Assembly: GCF_905220365.1 (NCBI RefSeq)
Contig: NC_061152.1
Coordinates: forward strand, 2,655,001 to 2,719,000
DNA length: 64,000 nt
DNA from: Vanessa cardui
Lineage: Eukaryota; Arthropoda; Insecta; Lepidoptera; Nymphalidae
Direction: 5' to 3'
In this document: in pieces, positions 34,401-45,413 of the stretch
Layout: each line of letters starts with the position of its first letter
How positions within the stretch are numbered: the first letter of the stretch is position 1
Program-made: the position numbers and the translations under genes
The notes under the pieces: model-generated
The model's database searches: none
What the model saw: the letters and a program-made list of their open reading frames with translations, nothing else
Told to the model about the DNA's origin: nothing

Positions 34401-36626
34401 ACTAAATAATATAAAATGGATTTTAAAAACCAGTCAAATAGCCTACAAACTATTGTTGTTTGGTGGTAGAACAAATGAGGAATGGATGGTACCTACCCAG
34501 ACAGTCTTACTCAAAGTACCTTGAACTAAGATTGATGACTATAAACTTTGTCCCAACCTACCTGCACATGCAGCTCCAAATTATGTTTCTCCAATTCATT
34601 ATAATCCTTAAAACCTTCGACACAAGATTCACATTTATTCGACGCATTCACATAGCTCCCCAAAACCTTCATAGCCTCCCGAGATTCCAACATTTCTTTT
34701 TCAGACATTTCTATCGTCGAATAATTAACTTCTTCATCCGAACTGTCAACCTCCTTGGAAATCAACTTTTTCCTTTTTCTAATCAGCCTATCTTTCTTAT
34801 CTGTATTTTCCTTTTTTAAATTCGATTTTACATTCTTCAAAAGAGGTTTTATTTCTATTTTTAGTTGGCTATCTGTAACTCTTGTTTCATCTATGTTAGC
34901 TGTTTTTTCTATCACATTTGTTTCTAATATAGGTATTTCTAGTAGAGGAATTTCATTGTCATATTCAGTCTTTATCTGATCGATATCTGGTCCGCAATCA
35001 ATGAAATTGTATAGAATATCATTGTTTGATACAATTGTATCGTTGTACATGTTTTGGTGATGCTGTGATAATTTTGATAGAGTATTGTGCATTTTTATCT
35101 GAAAATATATATGTTTATACTAGCAACTTCGCACAGATGTAATAATACTGATACTAAATATACTACAGAATTTGTTTATTAATGATATCACATTACAAAC
35201 TTCTAAAATTGTTAGCGTTTCTTTATTATATTATCCATTTATATACAAAAACCTTCCTCTAAAATCACTATCTTTTAAAAAAAACACATCAAAATCCGTT
35301 GTGTAGTTTTAAAGATTTAAGCATACATAGCGACTCTGTTTTATGCTATGCAGTGATGATGATGAAGTATTATTAGATTAGCGGACAACAATCTAAGACC
35401 ACAAGCATTGTTTTAGGTCTTATCGAAGCTATCGTTGGAGGTGATGAATGACTATAGCATTTGTCCATCAATTCATCATTCAAATCAAAGCACACTTTTA
35501 TATTGAATTTGATTTAATTTTGTATTTTGGGAAGTCAAATCAAAGTAGAAATAAGCAGTAATGTGTAATTGTTTTGTATTATAAATAATAATATACATTA
35601 ATTATAAATTCTTAGTAGAGCACAATATAGCTGAGTTATGATCAATTTGCATGTAATATGTTAATAAAAGGTTTGTTGAACTTTATTTCAACCTATTGGA
35701 ATAGGCTATATAGTATAGTACAGGTTACAACAACAGCCTGTTAATTCCCACTGCTGGGCTAAAGGCCTCCTTTCCCTTTGAGGAGAAGGTGTGGAACATA
35801 TTCCACCACGCTGTTCCAATATGGGTTGGTGGAATACACATGTAGTGAGGCAGAATTTCTACGAAATTTGTCACATGCAGGTTTCATCACAATGTTTTCC
35901 TTCATTGCTGAGCATGAGATGAAATATAAAGACAAATTAAGCACATGAATCAGCGGTGCTTGCCTGGGTTTGAAGATGCACGCGTTCTAACCACTGGGCC
36001 ATCTCGAATTAAATATCCTTAAATTATATAAGATTTTAATTACATCACATTTCCCATCAGATATGCTGGTCAGTTGTTTTTGAGCGACGCAGGCCTGATC
36101 CCTGAACTTGCAGAATCTATGCATCAGAGCGCGGCACTCCCAGCAGACGTACAGACTAACAGCTTCCTTTTCGAACATTGCCTGATAATTTTAAACTAGC
36201 ATTAAAAAAGTTCTGATAATTTTTGTTTATAATTTAAAGTAGAAATTCATGATTTTTTTTTTAGTTTTTATTTGTGTCGAGGTTCTATAGATTATTATTG
36301 CATTAATTATTTTTTAATTCATTTTCGAACTCTAAGGGAACATTAGTATTATTTAATAAATAATAAATATCAAAATCGCGACGATATTTAACAAATTTAT
36401 ATCATTAATAACTACTACAGATAATTTATATAAAAAACAAATGTAATAAGAGTTTTTTTTTTAATTTTGTTGTGAAATGTACCTGATAAGCTTCCGAGTC
36501 GTGAGAAAGTAGAAAAAACAAACAATTGATACCATTTTCGACTCGACAGAGTTGTGTTAATTTCCTATCGACACTTAAACATGTACAACAAATGCTTTGT
36601 ATCACGGCTTCATTGTTATCATCCAT
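22430..36626 (-). CDS. ZAD-B: ZAD and C2H2 zinc-finger protein, 10 exons, 618 aa
   Basis: Paralogue of ZAD-A with the same exon plan. Exons: 36626-36483, 36181-36044, 35098-34562, 33003-32809, 32052-31940, 30852-30742, 27862-27659, 24758-24647, 23812-23702, 22621-22430. The sum of 1857 nt is one open frame and all intron phases match ZAD-A and ZAD-C. ZAD cysteines fall at C13/C16 and C61/C64 (motif CWEC in exon 2). Exon 3 (179 codons) is a charged linker holding the string IDCGPDID shared with ZAD-C and ending in finger 1 (CESC...H-x4-H). Ten further C2H2 fingers follow, with a classical HTGEKP linker before the last. Donors after exons 2 and 4 are weak (GTAATT). The minus-strand order of exons 7, 8, 9 and 10 is collinear, so the plus-strand copy of exon 8 at 28389 is an extra. 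The stop codon lies just outside an AATAAA on the minus strand. Probable nuclear DNA-binding regulator; target unknown. Confidence 0.88.
22439..22444 (-). promoter_or_regulatory. Poly(A) signal AATAAA overlapping the end of ZAD-B
   Basis: AATAAAGTGTCATGA on the minus strand. Same position relative to the stop as in ZAD-C. Confidence 0.5.
22776..23214 (+). mobile_element. MITE-B
   Basis: Left terminus decayed, right terminus intact. In ZAD-B intron 9. Confidence 0.8.
23505..23695 (+). mobile_element. Jockey LINE 3' tail abutting the ZAD-B exon 9 donor
   Basis: The same tail (ACATGGGAACCTTCAA to CTCCTGCTCGTA) ends in AATAAAAAAAA directly beside the minus-strand GTGAGT of exon 9, so the intron is LINE-derived from about position +7. 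Confidence 0.8.
23866..24092 (-). mobile_element. SINE-2, full length
   Basis: GACAACATCACATACATTAC to CGACCATGGAGGTCGTC, in ZAD-B intron 8. Confidence 0.85.
24103..24350 (+). mobile_element. SINE-1, 3' truncated
   Basis: A box interrupted by a short insertion (GATGGCCGCAGGCCGCTTGG). Truncated where an R3 fragment begins. Confidence 0.75.
24370..24506 (+). mobile_element. R3 fragment
   Basis: 3' half without the poly(A) end. Confidence 0.65.
24777..25456 (-). mobile_element. SINE-1 split by a LINE fragment
   Basis: Two halves (24777-24950 and 25318-25456) around the LINE insert. The 3' tail ends 11-20 bases from the ZAD-B exon 8 acceptor, the same relation as the plus-strand copy at 28085. 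Confidence 0.85.
24951..25317 (-). mobile_element. LINE 3' fragment nested in a SINE-1
   Basis: The 9-bp duplication GATGTTTTC at 24942-24950 and 25318-25326 bounds it. It contains GGTTGCCTGGAAGAGATCGC, a motif I recall from L1Bm/BMC1-like lepidopteran LINE tails. It splits the SINE in ZAD-B intron 7. Confidence 0.75.
25692..25994 (+). mobile_element. SINE-1 with perfect target-site duplication
   Basis: Full length, bounded by GACACAATATTT at 25680-25691 and 25995-26006, a 12-bp duplication. One of the youngest copies. Confidence 0.92.
26121..26388. repeat. Dispersed 267-bp repeat with hairpin, copy 1
   Basis: Nearly identical to 62374-62640, starting ATTCTAATAAACAGATATGT and ending GCGCGTTAA. 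Contains the hairpin AAACGTCCCAATTGGGACGT. Ending at TTAA hints at a piggyBac-type MITE end. Confidence 0.75.
26945..27530. mobile_element. CAGGGCCGGATTTAG-ended DNA transposon remnant
   Basis: The left end CAGGGCCGGATTTAGGGAAG with GGGGCCTCCAC blocks resembles the inverted segment 52985-53473 in ZAD-C intron 6. Contains a nested R3. Its right end seems to have become the minisatellite at 27520. Confidence 0.6.
27083..27377 (-). mobile_element. R3 element nested in an older transposon
   Basis: Full length, inside the CAGGGCCGGATTTAG element of ZAD-B intron 7. Confidence 0.8.
27520..27625. repeat. GC-rich minisatellite, about 27-bp unit, four copies
   Basis: The unit GGGCCTCCACTGCTTTGCGG with short spacers is repeated four times just 3' of the ZAD-B exon 7 donor. 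A single related unit occurs at 52985-53030 just after ZAD-C exon 6, at the edge of a transposon remnant, which suggests the minisatellite grew from a transposon end. Confidence 0.75.
27868..28070 (-). repeat. Three tandem copies of the ZAD-B exon 7 acceptor region
   Basis: Units of about 57-69 bases, beginning near 27868, 27925 and 27994, repeat the sequence immediately upstream (gene sense) of exon 7, including CGATATGACTTTC of the acceptor. The third copy reads CGATATGACTTTCCAG and so offers a second AG. Confidence 0.75.
28085..28376 (+). mobile_element. SINE-1 directly upstream of the antisense exon 8 copy
   Basis: Full length except for a small deletion (GGCGGTGA/AACCTGC) at the place where the sister copy took a LINE. 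Its tail runs into the TTCTATTATTTCAG acceptor. Confidence 0.85.
28389..28500 (+). pseudogene. Antisense duplicate of ZAD-B exon 8 inside ZAD-B intron 6
   Basis: A 112-base plus-strand exon copy, exactly the size of the original at 24758-24647, with intact acceptor (TATTATTTCAG) and donor (AAG/GTACCT). It encodes finger 8 (CTMCEKGF) and the CPIC half of finger 9. The four differences I see from the original are all third-position and silent, so the peptide is identical. The homology includes the SINE-1 directly upstream and about 37 bases of downstream intron. It could be a recent inverted duplicate, a functional trans-spliced exon or an assembly artefact. Confidence 0.88.
28534..28633 (-). 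mobile_element. MITE-A, half element
   Basis: Only one end (to GTTGTGTCGTACTA) is present. It joins the antisense exon 8 duplicate at its downstream breakpoint. Confidence 0.75.
29015..29275 (+). mobile_element. CR1-like LINE 3' end nested in a DNA element
   Basis: Same family as 16260-16530. The flanking sequence on both sides (28889-29010 and 29277-29400) matches the element at 56765-57644, so this is a nested insertion. Confidence 0.65.
29560..30720. repeat. Degenerate minisatellite in ZAD-B intron 6
   Basis: A roughly 80-90 base unit with the cores ATACAAACTAAAATGAACCT and GTAAGTCGA is repeated about a dozen times. One 156-base higher-order unit occurs twice without a difference that I can see (about 30018-30173 and 30174-30329). 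The array ends about 20 bases from the exon 6 donor. Confidence 0.8.
30900..31190 (+). mobile_element. MITE-A, right end lost
   Basis: TAGTACGACACAACTTAGAT to GTGAATCGGCAGTAAT, about 50 bases upstream of ZAD-B exon 6 in gene sense. Confidence 0.78.
32421..32688 (+). mobile_element. SINE-1
   Basis: Full length with a short deletion in the 3' part, in ZAD-B intron 4. Confidence 0.85.
33035..33320 (+). mobile_element. R3 element
   Basis: Full length, about 30 bases from the ZAD-B exon 4 acceptor. R3 fragments also at 33923-33995 (+) and 34447-34520 (-). Confidence 0.8.
33325..33505 (+). mobile_element. RTE-type LINE 3' end
   Basis: An RPKKRWMDCVKDE-like frame is followed by a tail ending GGATAAAGGCAGGAGGATGATGATGA, typical of RTE ends in insects. 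Lies directly after an R3 copy in ZAD-B intron 3. Confidence 0.65.
34011..34447 (+). mobile_element. MITE-B
   Basis: Both ends present, in ZAD-B intron 3. Confidence 0.82.
35729..36007 (-). mobile_element. SINE-1
   Basis: Lacks the B box region. Starts about 35 bases after the ZAD-B exon 2 donor. Confidence 0.82.
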
Positions 36627-37469
36627 TGTTTTTTAAATATTTATATCAACTTATCATTAGATACACTTTATTTACGATTTCAATTGTTGTCATCACAATA
36701 GTGACGTACATAACTAGAAACTACAATATACGTTTTAGGGATGTATGTGTGCTGTTATCGAAATAAATAGCTTAAAAATCGATTTTAAGGTGATCAATAT
36801 TGATTCTTCAACGAAAAATATTGGTTTGATAAAAATGTCGAATGATATTATCGTGTCATCGTATTATTACATAAAAAAAAAATATTTTATACACGTTACT
36901 AGGATCTATACGTACGCACTGCTGCCGATCCCGAAAAATAAAAATAAAATCTAAGTTGCTGTAACTAAAATCTAAATCTCCCTTTCATCTAACGAGCATG
37001 TTTTATATGTGGTAAGCCGTTGAAAATATTGATTATAATTTTCTACTTAGTATAATACAATAATTAGAGAGTGGTTAATTAAGCCATTAAAATAATATGC
37101 AGTCGTTGTAAAATTGTAAACTAAATTATTTTTAAATATCTTTTTTTTATAAACTACATAATATTATGTTTTAACTAATTGAACAATATATACAACAAAT
37201 AACAATAATCAGATACATATTATGTAGATTTGAAAGTAAAATTCAATAGTTATTTGTATAATTCAAATTTTAGTTTTTAAAAGATACGTAATGTTTTGAC
37301 AAGTTATAAATAACAAATTCATTGCTATGAAGTCCTACATTCTGTAAAAGTCAAATTATAATGGCATTGAATCATAGTATTTAAGAGTTAAATATTATTA
37401 GTGTCTGAAATCTACAGACGGATAAAGCAAATCGATTACCGCTTTGAAGTTTGAGTTAAACTAAGTTAC

Positions 37470-37615
37470 TTTAACTCAGTGTAACCCATGCACAAAGGAC
37501 ATAGACATCTTAGTTCTCAAGATTAGTGGTGCATTGACGATTTAAGGGATGTTTAATATTCCTTATACCCCATAATATTGATGCATTTTAGTGTTGGTAT
37601 CTACTTACCATCAAG
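37470..37615 (+). mobile_element. R3 fragment, diverged
   Basis: ACATCTTAGTTCTCAAGATT block; an old copy. Similarly old minus-strand pieces lie at 20950-21115 and 31235-31440. Confidence 0.5.
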
Positions 37616-38095
37616 TTACTCTATAAATTGTTCTAAAGACATAAATTTTAATTGTTCCTCTATCTATTTTCTATTTTCTACCCTATGTATTTCATGAAGT
37701 TAACTCATGGTCATGTAAACAATAATTAAATATATCTTTAGCTTATATTTAGTACATAATATTTTTATTATCCTTCGTGAACTAGTCATGAAGCAACATA
37801 AACACATTATTATTACATTAGTAGTAATTAAAACATGGATAATTATATTTACATTACAGTACCGAATGTGTTTTTGTTGTGATTTTTTACTTATTTAGTT
37901 TTCATCGCATACTCATTCTCATTGTATGTATCTATTTTGAAACTTTTTGTAATAGTGTTTTAATTGTTTTGTATTTATTACGGTGTGTCTTGTTGGTGCT
38001 AATAAATTAACAAATAAAGACTTTAATCTCTATTGAACAACATCCTCCCATCCTCTTGAGGGCAATATGAGCCGCTTATTTATGATTTATGCTTA

Positions 38096-38392
38096 ACAAC
38101 GACAGCCAGTAAATTCCCACTGCTGGGCTAAAGGCCTCCTCTCCTTTTAGGAGAAGGTTCGGAACATATTCCACCACGCTGTTTAAATGCGGGTTGGTGG
38201 AATACACATGAGGCAGAGTTTCTATGAAATTTGTCACATGCAGGTTTCCTCACGATGTTTTCCTTCACCGCTGAGCACGAGATGAATTATAAACACAAAT
38301 TAAGCGCATAAATCAGCGATGCTTGCTTGGGTTTGAACCCGCAATCATCGGTTAAGATGCACGCGTTCTAACCACTGGGCTATCTCGACTCA
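38096..38392 (-). mobile_element. SINE-1, full length
   Basis: Complete copy in the spacer between ZAD-B and the transporter. A plus-strand 3' fragment lies at 38592-38680. Confidence 0.87.
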
Positions 38393-40166
38393 ATTATAAG
38401 GACGGTTATAATTATTTCGGCAGTTTTCTTACAAGCACAATGATGAACAAGTTTTTTATCCCTTGATTGAAGGCGAATAAATGTTATGAAGAGCAATTTA
38501 TCCGATTAGCTAAACCATTTGGGGACCCATATAATCCGTATTCAATAGAAAAAAGCGAAAATCAAATCTACTAGACTAGAGATAACGTCATGGAATATGT
38601 TCCAAACCTTCTCCTCAAAGGGAGAGGAGGTCTTTAGCCCAGCAGAGGGAATTTACAGGCTGTTGCTGTTGTTGTTATTGTATGAAGAAACTACTTTTAA
38701 TATTTATATTGAAGATCAAACGTACAATAAAACAACAATGTACAATCAAAGAATAATGTGATTTTTGGATCTTAACAATAAAACAACAATGCCTCATCTC
38801 ATCTACCTGTTAATAAAGTTTATTTTTATTTAATTCAATTTAATTTGATTTAAAATAACGCGACGAAATATATGAAAGACCAACATTCAAAATAAAATAA
38901 AGTTTTAATCGTTATTATCAATACAACTGATTGTTACTTAAAATTTAAAAGGAAATGCCTTAATAATACAATTTATCTACCGTGGAATTTTAGCAAGGCG
39001 AAATAACAATTAATGTATGCGTTTAAGCTAATTAAAAACAGCTGTTCAATGTAACGTCATTTAATTGTCATCTTTGTTTGAAACAAATCTCCAAACATTG
39101 ATTATTTACTTTACGGCTTTGAATACTTGGTTAGTCTTATAATTTATTCAGCGGCAATGATATAGTTTATATTATGGTAGATTATTAATTACGTTCTCCT
39201 TTACATGACATGATAAATATTTTTGTTAAAATGTGGTTTGAATTTAAACACAGTTTTCGGTTGAAATTTAATTAATCTAACCATAGAGATTTTAATATTC
39301 GGACATTGTACACATATGTAGAAAATTTATTTTGTTTTTGATAAATTTTGTTATATCTCCAATTTTCGTTAGTACGATAATTAATCAAACAATAATTAAA
39401 ATTACAGACTTCACGTTGCTGAAAGAAATATGTTACAGGCACAAGCCAAAAAAAAATTGAATTTGTAAACCAGGTGTCCGACCGATTACAGATTTATTTG
39501 CTGTGACAAGTAACGTAACAGCACAAAGAAATTTGGCAACTCTTTTCTTTGTCGCACTGCCAAAAGATGGGACTCTTTACCAGTACGCGTATTTCCCTCC
39601 TTTTATAATCTGGGTGCCTTCATACGAGGCTTGAAGAGCGGGCTGGCATGGCGAGGGTGACTAGTGCAGCTCATTCTTGCTGTCCGCACTAGTTGTCTTC
39701 GCGTTTGGACTCCAATTCCACTTCACATCAGATGGATTGGAATCATATACCCGGATAATGTGTAAGAAAAAACCGCCTCTTAAACCGTCATGCCATACCT
39801 CACCCCTCTTTTCTTCTTTTGTGTGCGTCACACTTACTAAATATTCGATTCTATAAATGTCATTTAGATATCAATATTAACATAAAGTTAGTTATTAGTT
39901 CAATGAACCAGATGATTTAAATGAAATTAAACCTCCTTGGAGATAAGAAGTCCTTAACCTGTATTCATGTGTTTTATGTATTTTGTATTAAATTAAAAAT
40001 AAAATACGTATTAATATCAGTGTATATTAAACATTAAAAAATATAAATATACATATCTATGGAAAGTAATTAATTTTATCAATCGTTATGTTCGGTTTTC
40101 TACAGACTTCAAAAATGAATAATAATTTTAACAAAAAGAAAAACCGACTTTTAAGTATTTTTGACG

Positions 40167-40393
40167 ATCTCCGTGGTCGAGTGGTGTGTACGTCGGTTTT
40201 CATGGGTACGCCACTCTGAGGTTCTGGGTTCGATTCCCAGCCGAGTCAATGTAGATTATTATTTGTTTTCTATGTTGTCTTGGGTCTGGGTGTTTGTCGT
40301 ACCGTCGTTACTTCTGATTTTCCATAACACAAGTGCTTTAGCTACTTACATTGGGATCAGAGTAATGTATGTGATGTTGTCTCATATTTTAAA
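40167..40393 (+). mobile_element. SINE-2, full length
   Basis: GACGATCTCCGTGGTCGAGT, B box GGTTCGATTCCCAGC and the tail GTATGTGATGTTGTCTC. Confidence 0.87.
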
Positions 40394-40968
40394 AGTAGTC
40401 TAATATTTTTCATTTCATTTTACTTAGGAGGACTCTAAAAAAAAATATTTTTATTACTTCTTATTGCAAATTTGTTTGTTTTAAAATAGTGTTTTGTTTG
40501 AAATGGTTTTTCTTTATGTTAAAATTTTTCTTTATGAATAAGTCTAATAAACTATGTTACCTTACCAACACTTAGTTTTTTTAAGACAAGATTACATATA
40601 TAACTTCAATACATTTTATATTCTTGTAAAAGGATTAACTTTCGTTATTGTGGTCTACGAGCAACCATCGGAACATCTTTCGTCTGAAATTCGTACAAGG
40701 TTGATTTATATGTTATAAAATACGTTCCGTTTACCTTATAAATAAACCTATGTACTGAATTTCAGCTATCAAAACACAAGTTTTAGTTGTGCGTTGATAG
40801 TCAGAAAGGAAATACGACTACTTAATAAATATAGATAAAAAATAATAATTTCATACAACCACTATCAAACATGATCCCGAAGTTACAAATACAACTTTTA
40901 ATTTAATTAATAATCTGATTTAGTTCGAGTGTTTTTATAATAACAATTGGCGTTCTTAAAATTTCAAA

Positions 40969-43900
40969 ATGAGCTCCTGTCATTACGAAGAAGTGAGAAA
41001 TGATACTGATTGTGAGGAGGATCAAAAGGAATCGGTTCAATCAATTTTGAAACAGGTAAGTTATGTTTCACTGTTAAACATAAGCCTCCCCAAGAGCGCG
41101 CCACGTTGCTCTGTCCTCTGCGTCCCTCATCCAGCTTCTACCGGCGATCTGCGAATGTCGTAAGACAAGACATTATGCTTAGACTTTTAGAATTTTTTTT
41201 TTTTTAGAAAAATCTTTCCTACGTTCAGCAGTGCACAGCAGTGGGCTGATGATGATGATGATGAAGTTATGTTTAATTTTTGAAGAGCTATTTCTGTTCA
41301 AATAATACATTCGATAGGCATCCCCAAAAACGGAACTAGTTTATTGGTTGTTTTAAATAATATTTCTCAAAGATAATTTTAGACAATAGATAACGTTCGA
41401 TCGATATTTTAACTTAAAAATAAAAAACAAACTCTTTAAACTCCGTGGTAAATACCTCGATATCTCGGTCCTAGGTTAAAATCCTGGATCCTATTTCATG
41501 CATTCAAATTCCTCATCCAAGATCTCTATTCTATGTTGAATACTATCTCATCGAACTAACGAAAAGTAGAAAGCGAGATCTGTCTTCTTAGAGAGAGCAC
41601 ATCGCGCATGCGTATGAGTCAGTAGCAGCACAGTCAGTATGCAAATAGAGAGCAGCAGCCAGCATACTGACTGTTCTATTTCCATTAAATATCGTTTCCA
41701 TCAATGTTATATTATCAGTATTGTTATCGACAACAACGACATCAGCCTGTATATTTCTGTCAATTTCCCACTGCTAGGCTAAGGCCTTCTCTTCCTTTCA
41801 GGAAAAGGTTTGGAGCAAATGCCACCACGCTGCTCCAATGCGGGTGTTGGATTCACATGTTTTTTTTTATGGAATAGGTTAGCGGACGAGCATATGGATC
41901 ACTTGATAATAAGTGGCCACCATCACCCATAGACAATGACGCTGTAATAAATACTAAATATTCCTTCGTCAATGCGCCACCAACCTTGGGAACTAAGATG
42001 TTATGTCCTTTGTGCCTGTAGTTACACTGGCTCATTCACCCTTCAAACCGGAACACAACAATACTGAGTACTGTTGTTTGGCGGTGGAATAACTGATAAG
42101 TGGGTGGTACCTACCCTGGCGGGCTTGCACAAAGACCTACCACCAAGTAAATGTGGCAGAATTTCATTGAAATTAGATACATTCACGTTACCTCACGATG
42201 TTTTCCTTCAACTAGCTGGAAATGAATTATAAACTTAAATTAAGCACATGAAAATTCAGTAATGCTTGCCTGGGTTTGAACTCGCAATTATCGTATTAGA
42301 TGCACGCGTTTTAATCACTAGGCTATCTCGGCTCATGTACATATATTACCAGTATTGCTATACAAAAACCTAAAAAGTTATGAAAATAATATAGATATTT
42401 GTTGAAAGACATTATCACACATTACTCTCCAAGCGAGTTAGTTGAGACCAAATCTAGACCGAACTATTCGACGGATGTGAAACTATTGTTATATTATATG
42501 TGTAGTATCTAATAATAAAAGTTATATACATACATAAAAGTCACATTGTAATTGTTAATTTTGCAATTAATAACTCTCAAATGTTGAGTTATTGCATTAC
42601 ACTTTTTATATAATAGATGATACATACTGAAAGGAGCTTTATGTTTTTAGACATTCATAGCAACAACAGTATGGATGCAGTATTTTGTGGCGGGCCTGTG
42701 TGTTGGCGCACCCACAGTATTTATACCACAGATAAGAAATGAAGCTAATTCAACAACTATCATTGATGACGAACTGGGCTCTTGGCTTTGTAAGTATAAA
42801 AAAAAAATAATATGTAGTATTTATTTGAACTCGATAAACTCAATAACTACTGAACGGCTTTTTATACGAGTTTCATTAATCCTAATATAGCCAATGGAAG
42901 TAGGCAAAAAGATAAATATGTCTTAAACTTATTTCACGCGATTTGCTTATAATTCAGCTATGTTGTATTGATATATCTTTGTATATAATGCAATATTTTG
43001 AACACTTAACTACTTATTTCTCCTTAAATTTAAGTTCTAAAATTCCAATAACACTTTTATCGATATTCCAAATGTCATTTCTTAGCAAATTCATAGTCAC
43101 TTGGCTGTCAAATGCATTGTATGTTTTTGTCTTATTTCTAGTTGAGCTTGGAATAGAGTATAAACAAACGCCTAACCAATAACCGTATCAATATGGAGTT
43201 TTATTTAAACTATATGTATAACACTAAACGTTTTATATAGAATCTTATTCCGTGCTAATTCAAAATATATTTAAATCCTTAACGTATATATATGTTTATC
43301 TACTTTTACGATAGGATACTTTATTAACTTCACTAACGCCGAGCCTGTTAATAACAAGTCAGAATTGCATATTCTAATTCCAGATTCTACAAGCAGCTTC
43401 GCCATGTACCCCTGGATTTTTATCCTACCAATGATGGCGAGCCGCTACGGTAGGAAACTACCACAACTCGTGACAGCTGTCTGCACGACGATAACATTCG
43501 TGATCCTCTACTACGCTCAAAATCCGTATCACATTCTGGTCTCTGAAGTCCTACAAGGATTTATTTACGGTGGAAATATAACGATACGAATCCTCATAAC
43601 AACTGAATACACATCAGCAAAATATCGCGGGTTATTCTTGTCAATTAAATCAGCGTGTTTCTTCTGGGGAATATGGGTCGCTAATGCAATTGGTACATAC
43701 TTCTATTGGAAAAACATTGCTATAGTCGGTTTCTTTTGTTCGATATATACTTACACTGTTATATTTTGGCCCGAATCACCATATTGGTTGGCAAGTAAAG
43801 AGAGGTTTGAAGAGTGTAAAACGTCGTATAGATGGATATACGGTTACAGTGTGCATTCAGAAAAGAAATTAAAGGATTTGATATCTTGGTACAATGATAG

Positions 43901-44603
43901 AGAGGACAATGTCGACTTTTTTAAAATGCTCAGAGACAAAGAGTTTTATAAACCGATATTATTGTGCATGTCAACAGTTATACAGTATCATTTATCGGGA
44001 AAAGTCGTATGTTTTTTGTATATATTGGATATTTTTAAGAGTATTACAAGCGATACGGCCACCGCGTATGCAGCTATGTTGATTCTGGATGGTGTTTCAG
44101 TTTTCGGCATGTATGTCGGTTCGTATTTATCAAAAGTCCTAAAACGCCGAACGCTGTACATGTGGACGTCATTTATTGGTGTATTCTTCTTATTGATGAT
44201 ATCGATATACTTGTATCTTGTTAGGTTTTCAATTTTAACCGAAAATAATTACATAACAATAGGTTTACTAGCGATATATACGATATCAATTAGTTGTGGG
44301 CCAATGATCTTATGTTTATCTATTTATGGTGAATTTATTCCCATAAAATATCAATTGTATTCATATATGATAACGGGGCTGACATTTGCTGTATTTTTCT
44401 CCGCTGTGGTTAAATTAACACCATCGATTCTAGCTGCTTTCGGTGTAGACGGTACTTTTCTATTTTACTTCGTAACGTTTGGTTTATGTACAGTATATTT
44501 ATACGTATACATGCCGGAAACTAAAAATAAAACACAAAAAGAAATCGAGTTATTTTTTAAGGATGATAGTATAAAGAATTCGGAAAGCAGTCCTCTTAAA
44601 TAA
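40969..44603 (+). CDS. Sugar transporter of the facilitated trehalose transporter Tret1 type, 481 aa
   Basis: Major facilitator superfamily sugar porter of the plasma membrane; the substrate (trehalose, glucose or other) cannot be read from the sequence. Exons 40969-41055, 42651-42789 and 43384-44603, joined by GTAAGT donors and TTTTTAG / ATTCCAG acceptors, give a complete frame of typical family length. Family signatures visible: SRYGRK at residues 95-100 (loop 2-3), EYTSAKYRG at 150-158 (loop 4-5), PESPYWL at 205-211 (end of TM6) and PETKNKT at 453-459 after TM12. The remainder is a run of hydrophobic segments consistent with 12 membrane helices. The TM7 QQ-SG signature is reduced to QYHLSG, and the loop 8-9 arginine motif reads KVLKRR, so transport specificity may have shifted. 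The short first exon encodes a hydrophilic N-terminus. The gene lies between the divergent ZAD-B and ZAD-C genes and is unrelated to them. Intron 1 contains a SINE-1 copy split by an R3 element. Confidence 0.88.
41085..41270 (+). mobile_element. LINE tail fragment ending in a GAT microsatellite
   Basis: AGAGCGCGCCACGTTGCTCT to GGGCTGATGATGATGATGAT, a common RTE-like tail in Lepidoptera, in transporter intron 1. Confidence 0.5.
41740..42336 (-). mobile_element. SINE-1 split by an R3 element
   Basis: SINE pieces 41740-41858 and 42149-42336 flank the minus-strand R3. Joined they restore the ACATGTGGCAGAATTT block of the SINE. Confidence 0.82.
41859..42148 (-). mobile_element. R3 element nested in a SINE-1
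   Basis: Full length, splits the SINE-1 of transporter intron 1. Confidence 0.82.
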
Positions 44604-45413
44604 ATTAGAATTTATTATTAATTAAAAGAGATCTTAATTTTTGCAGGTTAATCTGATAGATGGTATTTTTATGTGGGTTATTTTTGTGTTTATGTAAACA
44701 AACTTAGAATAAAATAATTGATAAGATTAATTACGAAATTAGCATTTAAAATGATAGCTAAATATAAAATAATTTAACAAAAAGTTTAGGCTGATTAAAT
44801 TAGTTTCCTGTTTGAGATTTACTATTTTTATAGTAATTTTAGTAAAAAACTTTCTTGGTCCGAAATCTATTTGTTATGTTGTAAATAAATAAAAAAAAAT
44901 ATTCATACAGTTATTTCATTAAAGAAATCCTTATTTTAAAATATTACTTAAGTTGCTGTTTAAATTATTTGATAAGCACTATGTTACAATGCATATATGA
45001 TATACACGATATAAAACTAAATAGTTAATATGGAATAATTCGCAATAAAGAAATGACCAAAGTCCTAATTAGTGTAAAATTTATAACTTGGCAACATATT
45101 TATCTTAAAATTTGACATTTGTCAATTGTCAAATTTATTTATATCTCAGAATTCAGACAGAAAAATTAAATCGTTATCGGTTTGCCAAATGCCTATTAAT
45201 TTCAGATACTGAGCGTTAAATTTGAATAAAAGGATATATTTTAAATTATGATACACAGCTATCAATGTTTATTGTTTGAAAAATATAGCCCTTTGACATA
45301 AGAATAAGAGTAAACGATAAAAAAAAAACAAATGTAAACATATTTATGATGCATAACATTCCACTAAATTAAGTACATAAATAAATAAATAAAAAGCTAA
45401 GTTGTGAAGTATC
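44604..45413. other. Spacer between the sugar transporter and ZAD-C
   Basis: AT-rich with no repeats recognised. AATAAA-like motifs after the transporter stop are plausible 3' ends. Confidence 0.45.

Larger units (their letters stand above)
36750..40960. other. Spacer between ZAD-B and the sugar transporter
   Basis: Contains SINE-1, SINE-2, an old R3 fragment and the 39530-39790 repeat in AT-rich DNA. Must hold the upstream regions of both divergent genes, but no promoter motif can be singled out. Confidence 0.5.

Noticed and set aside
40167..40260. tRNA-like A and B boxes in the SINEs
   Set aside because: They are internal promoters of SINEs with long bodies and tails; none folds as a separate tRNA gene with a CCA-ready end as far as I can see.
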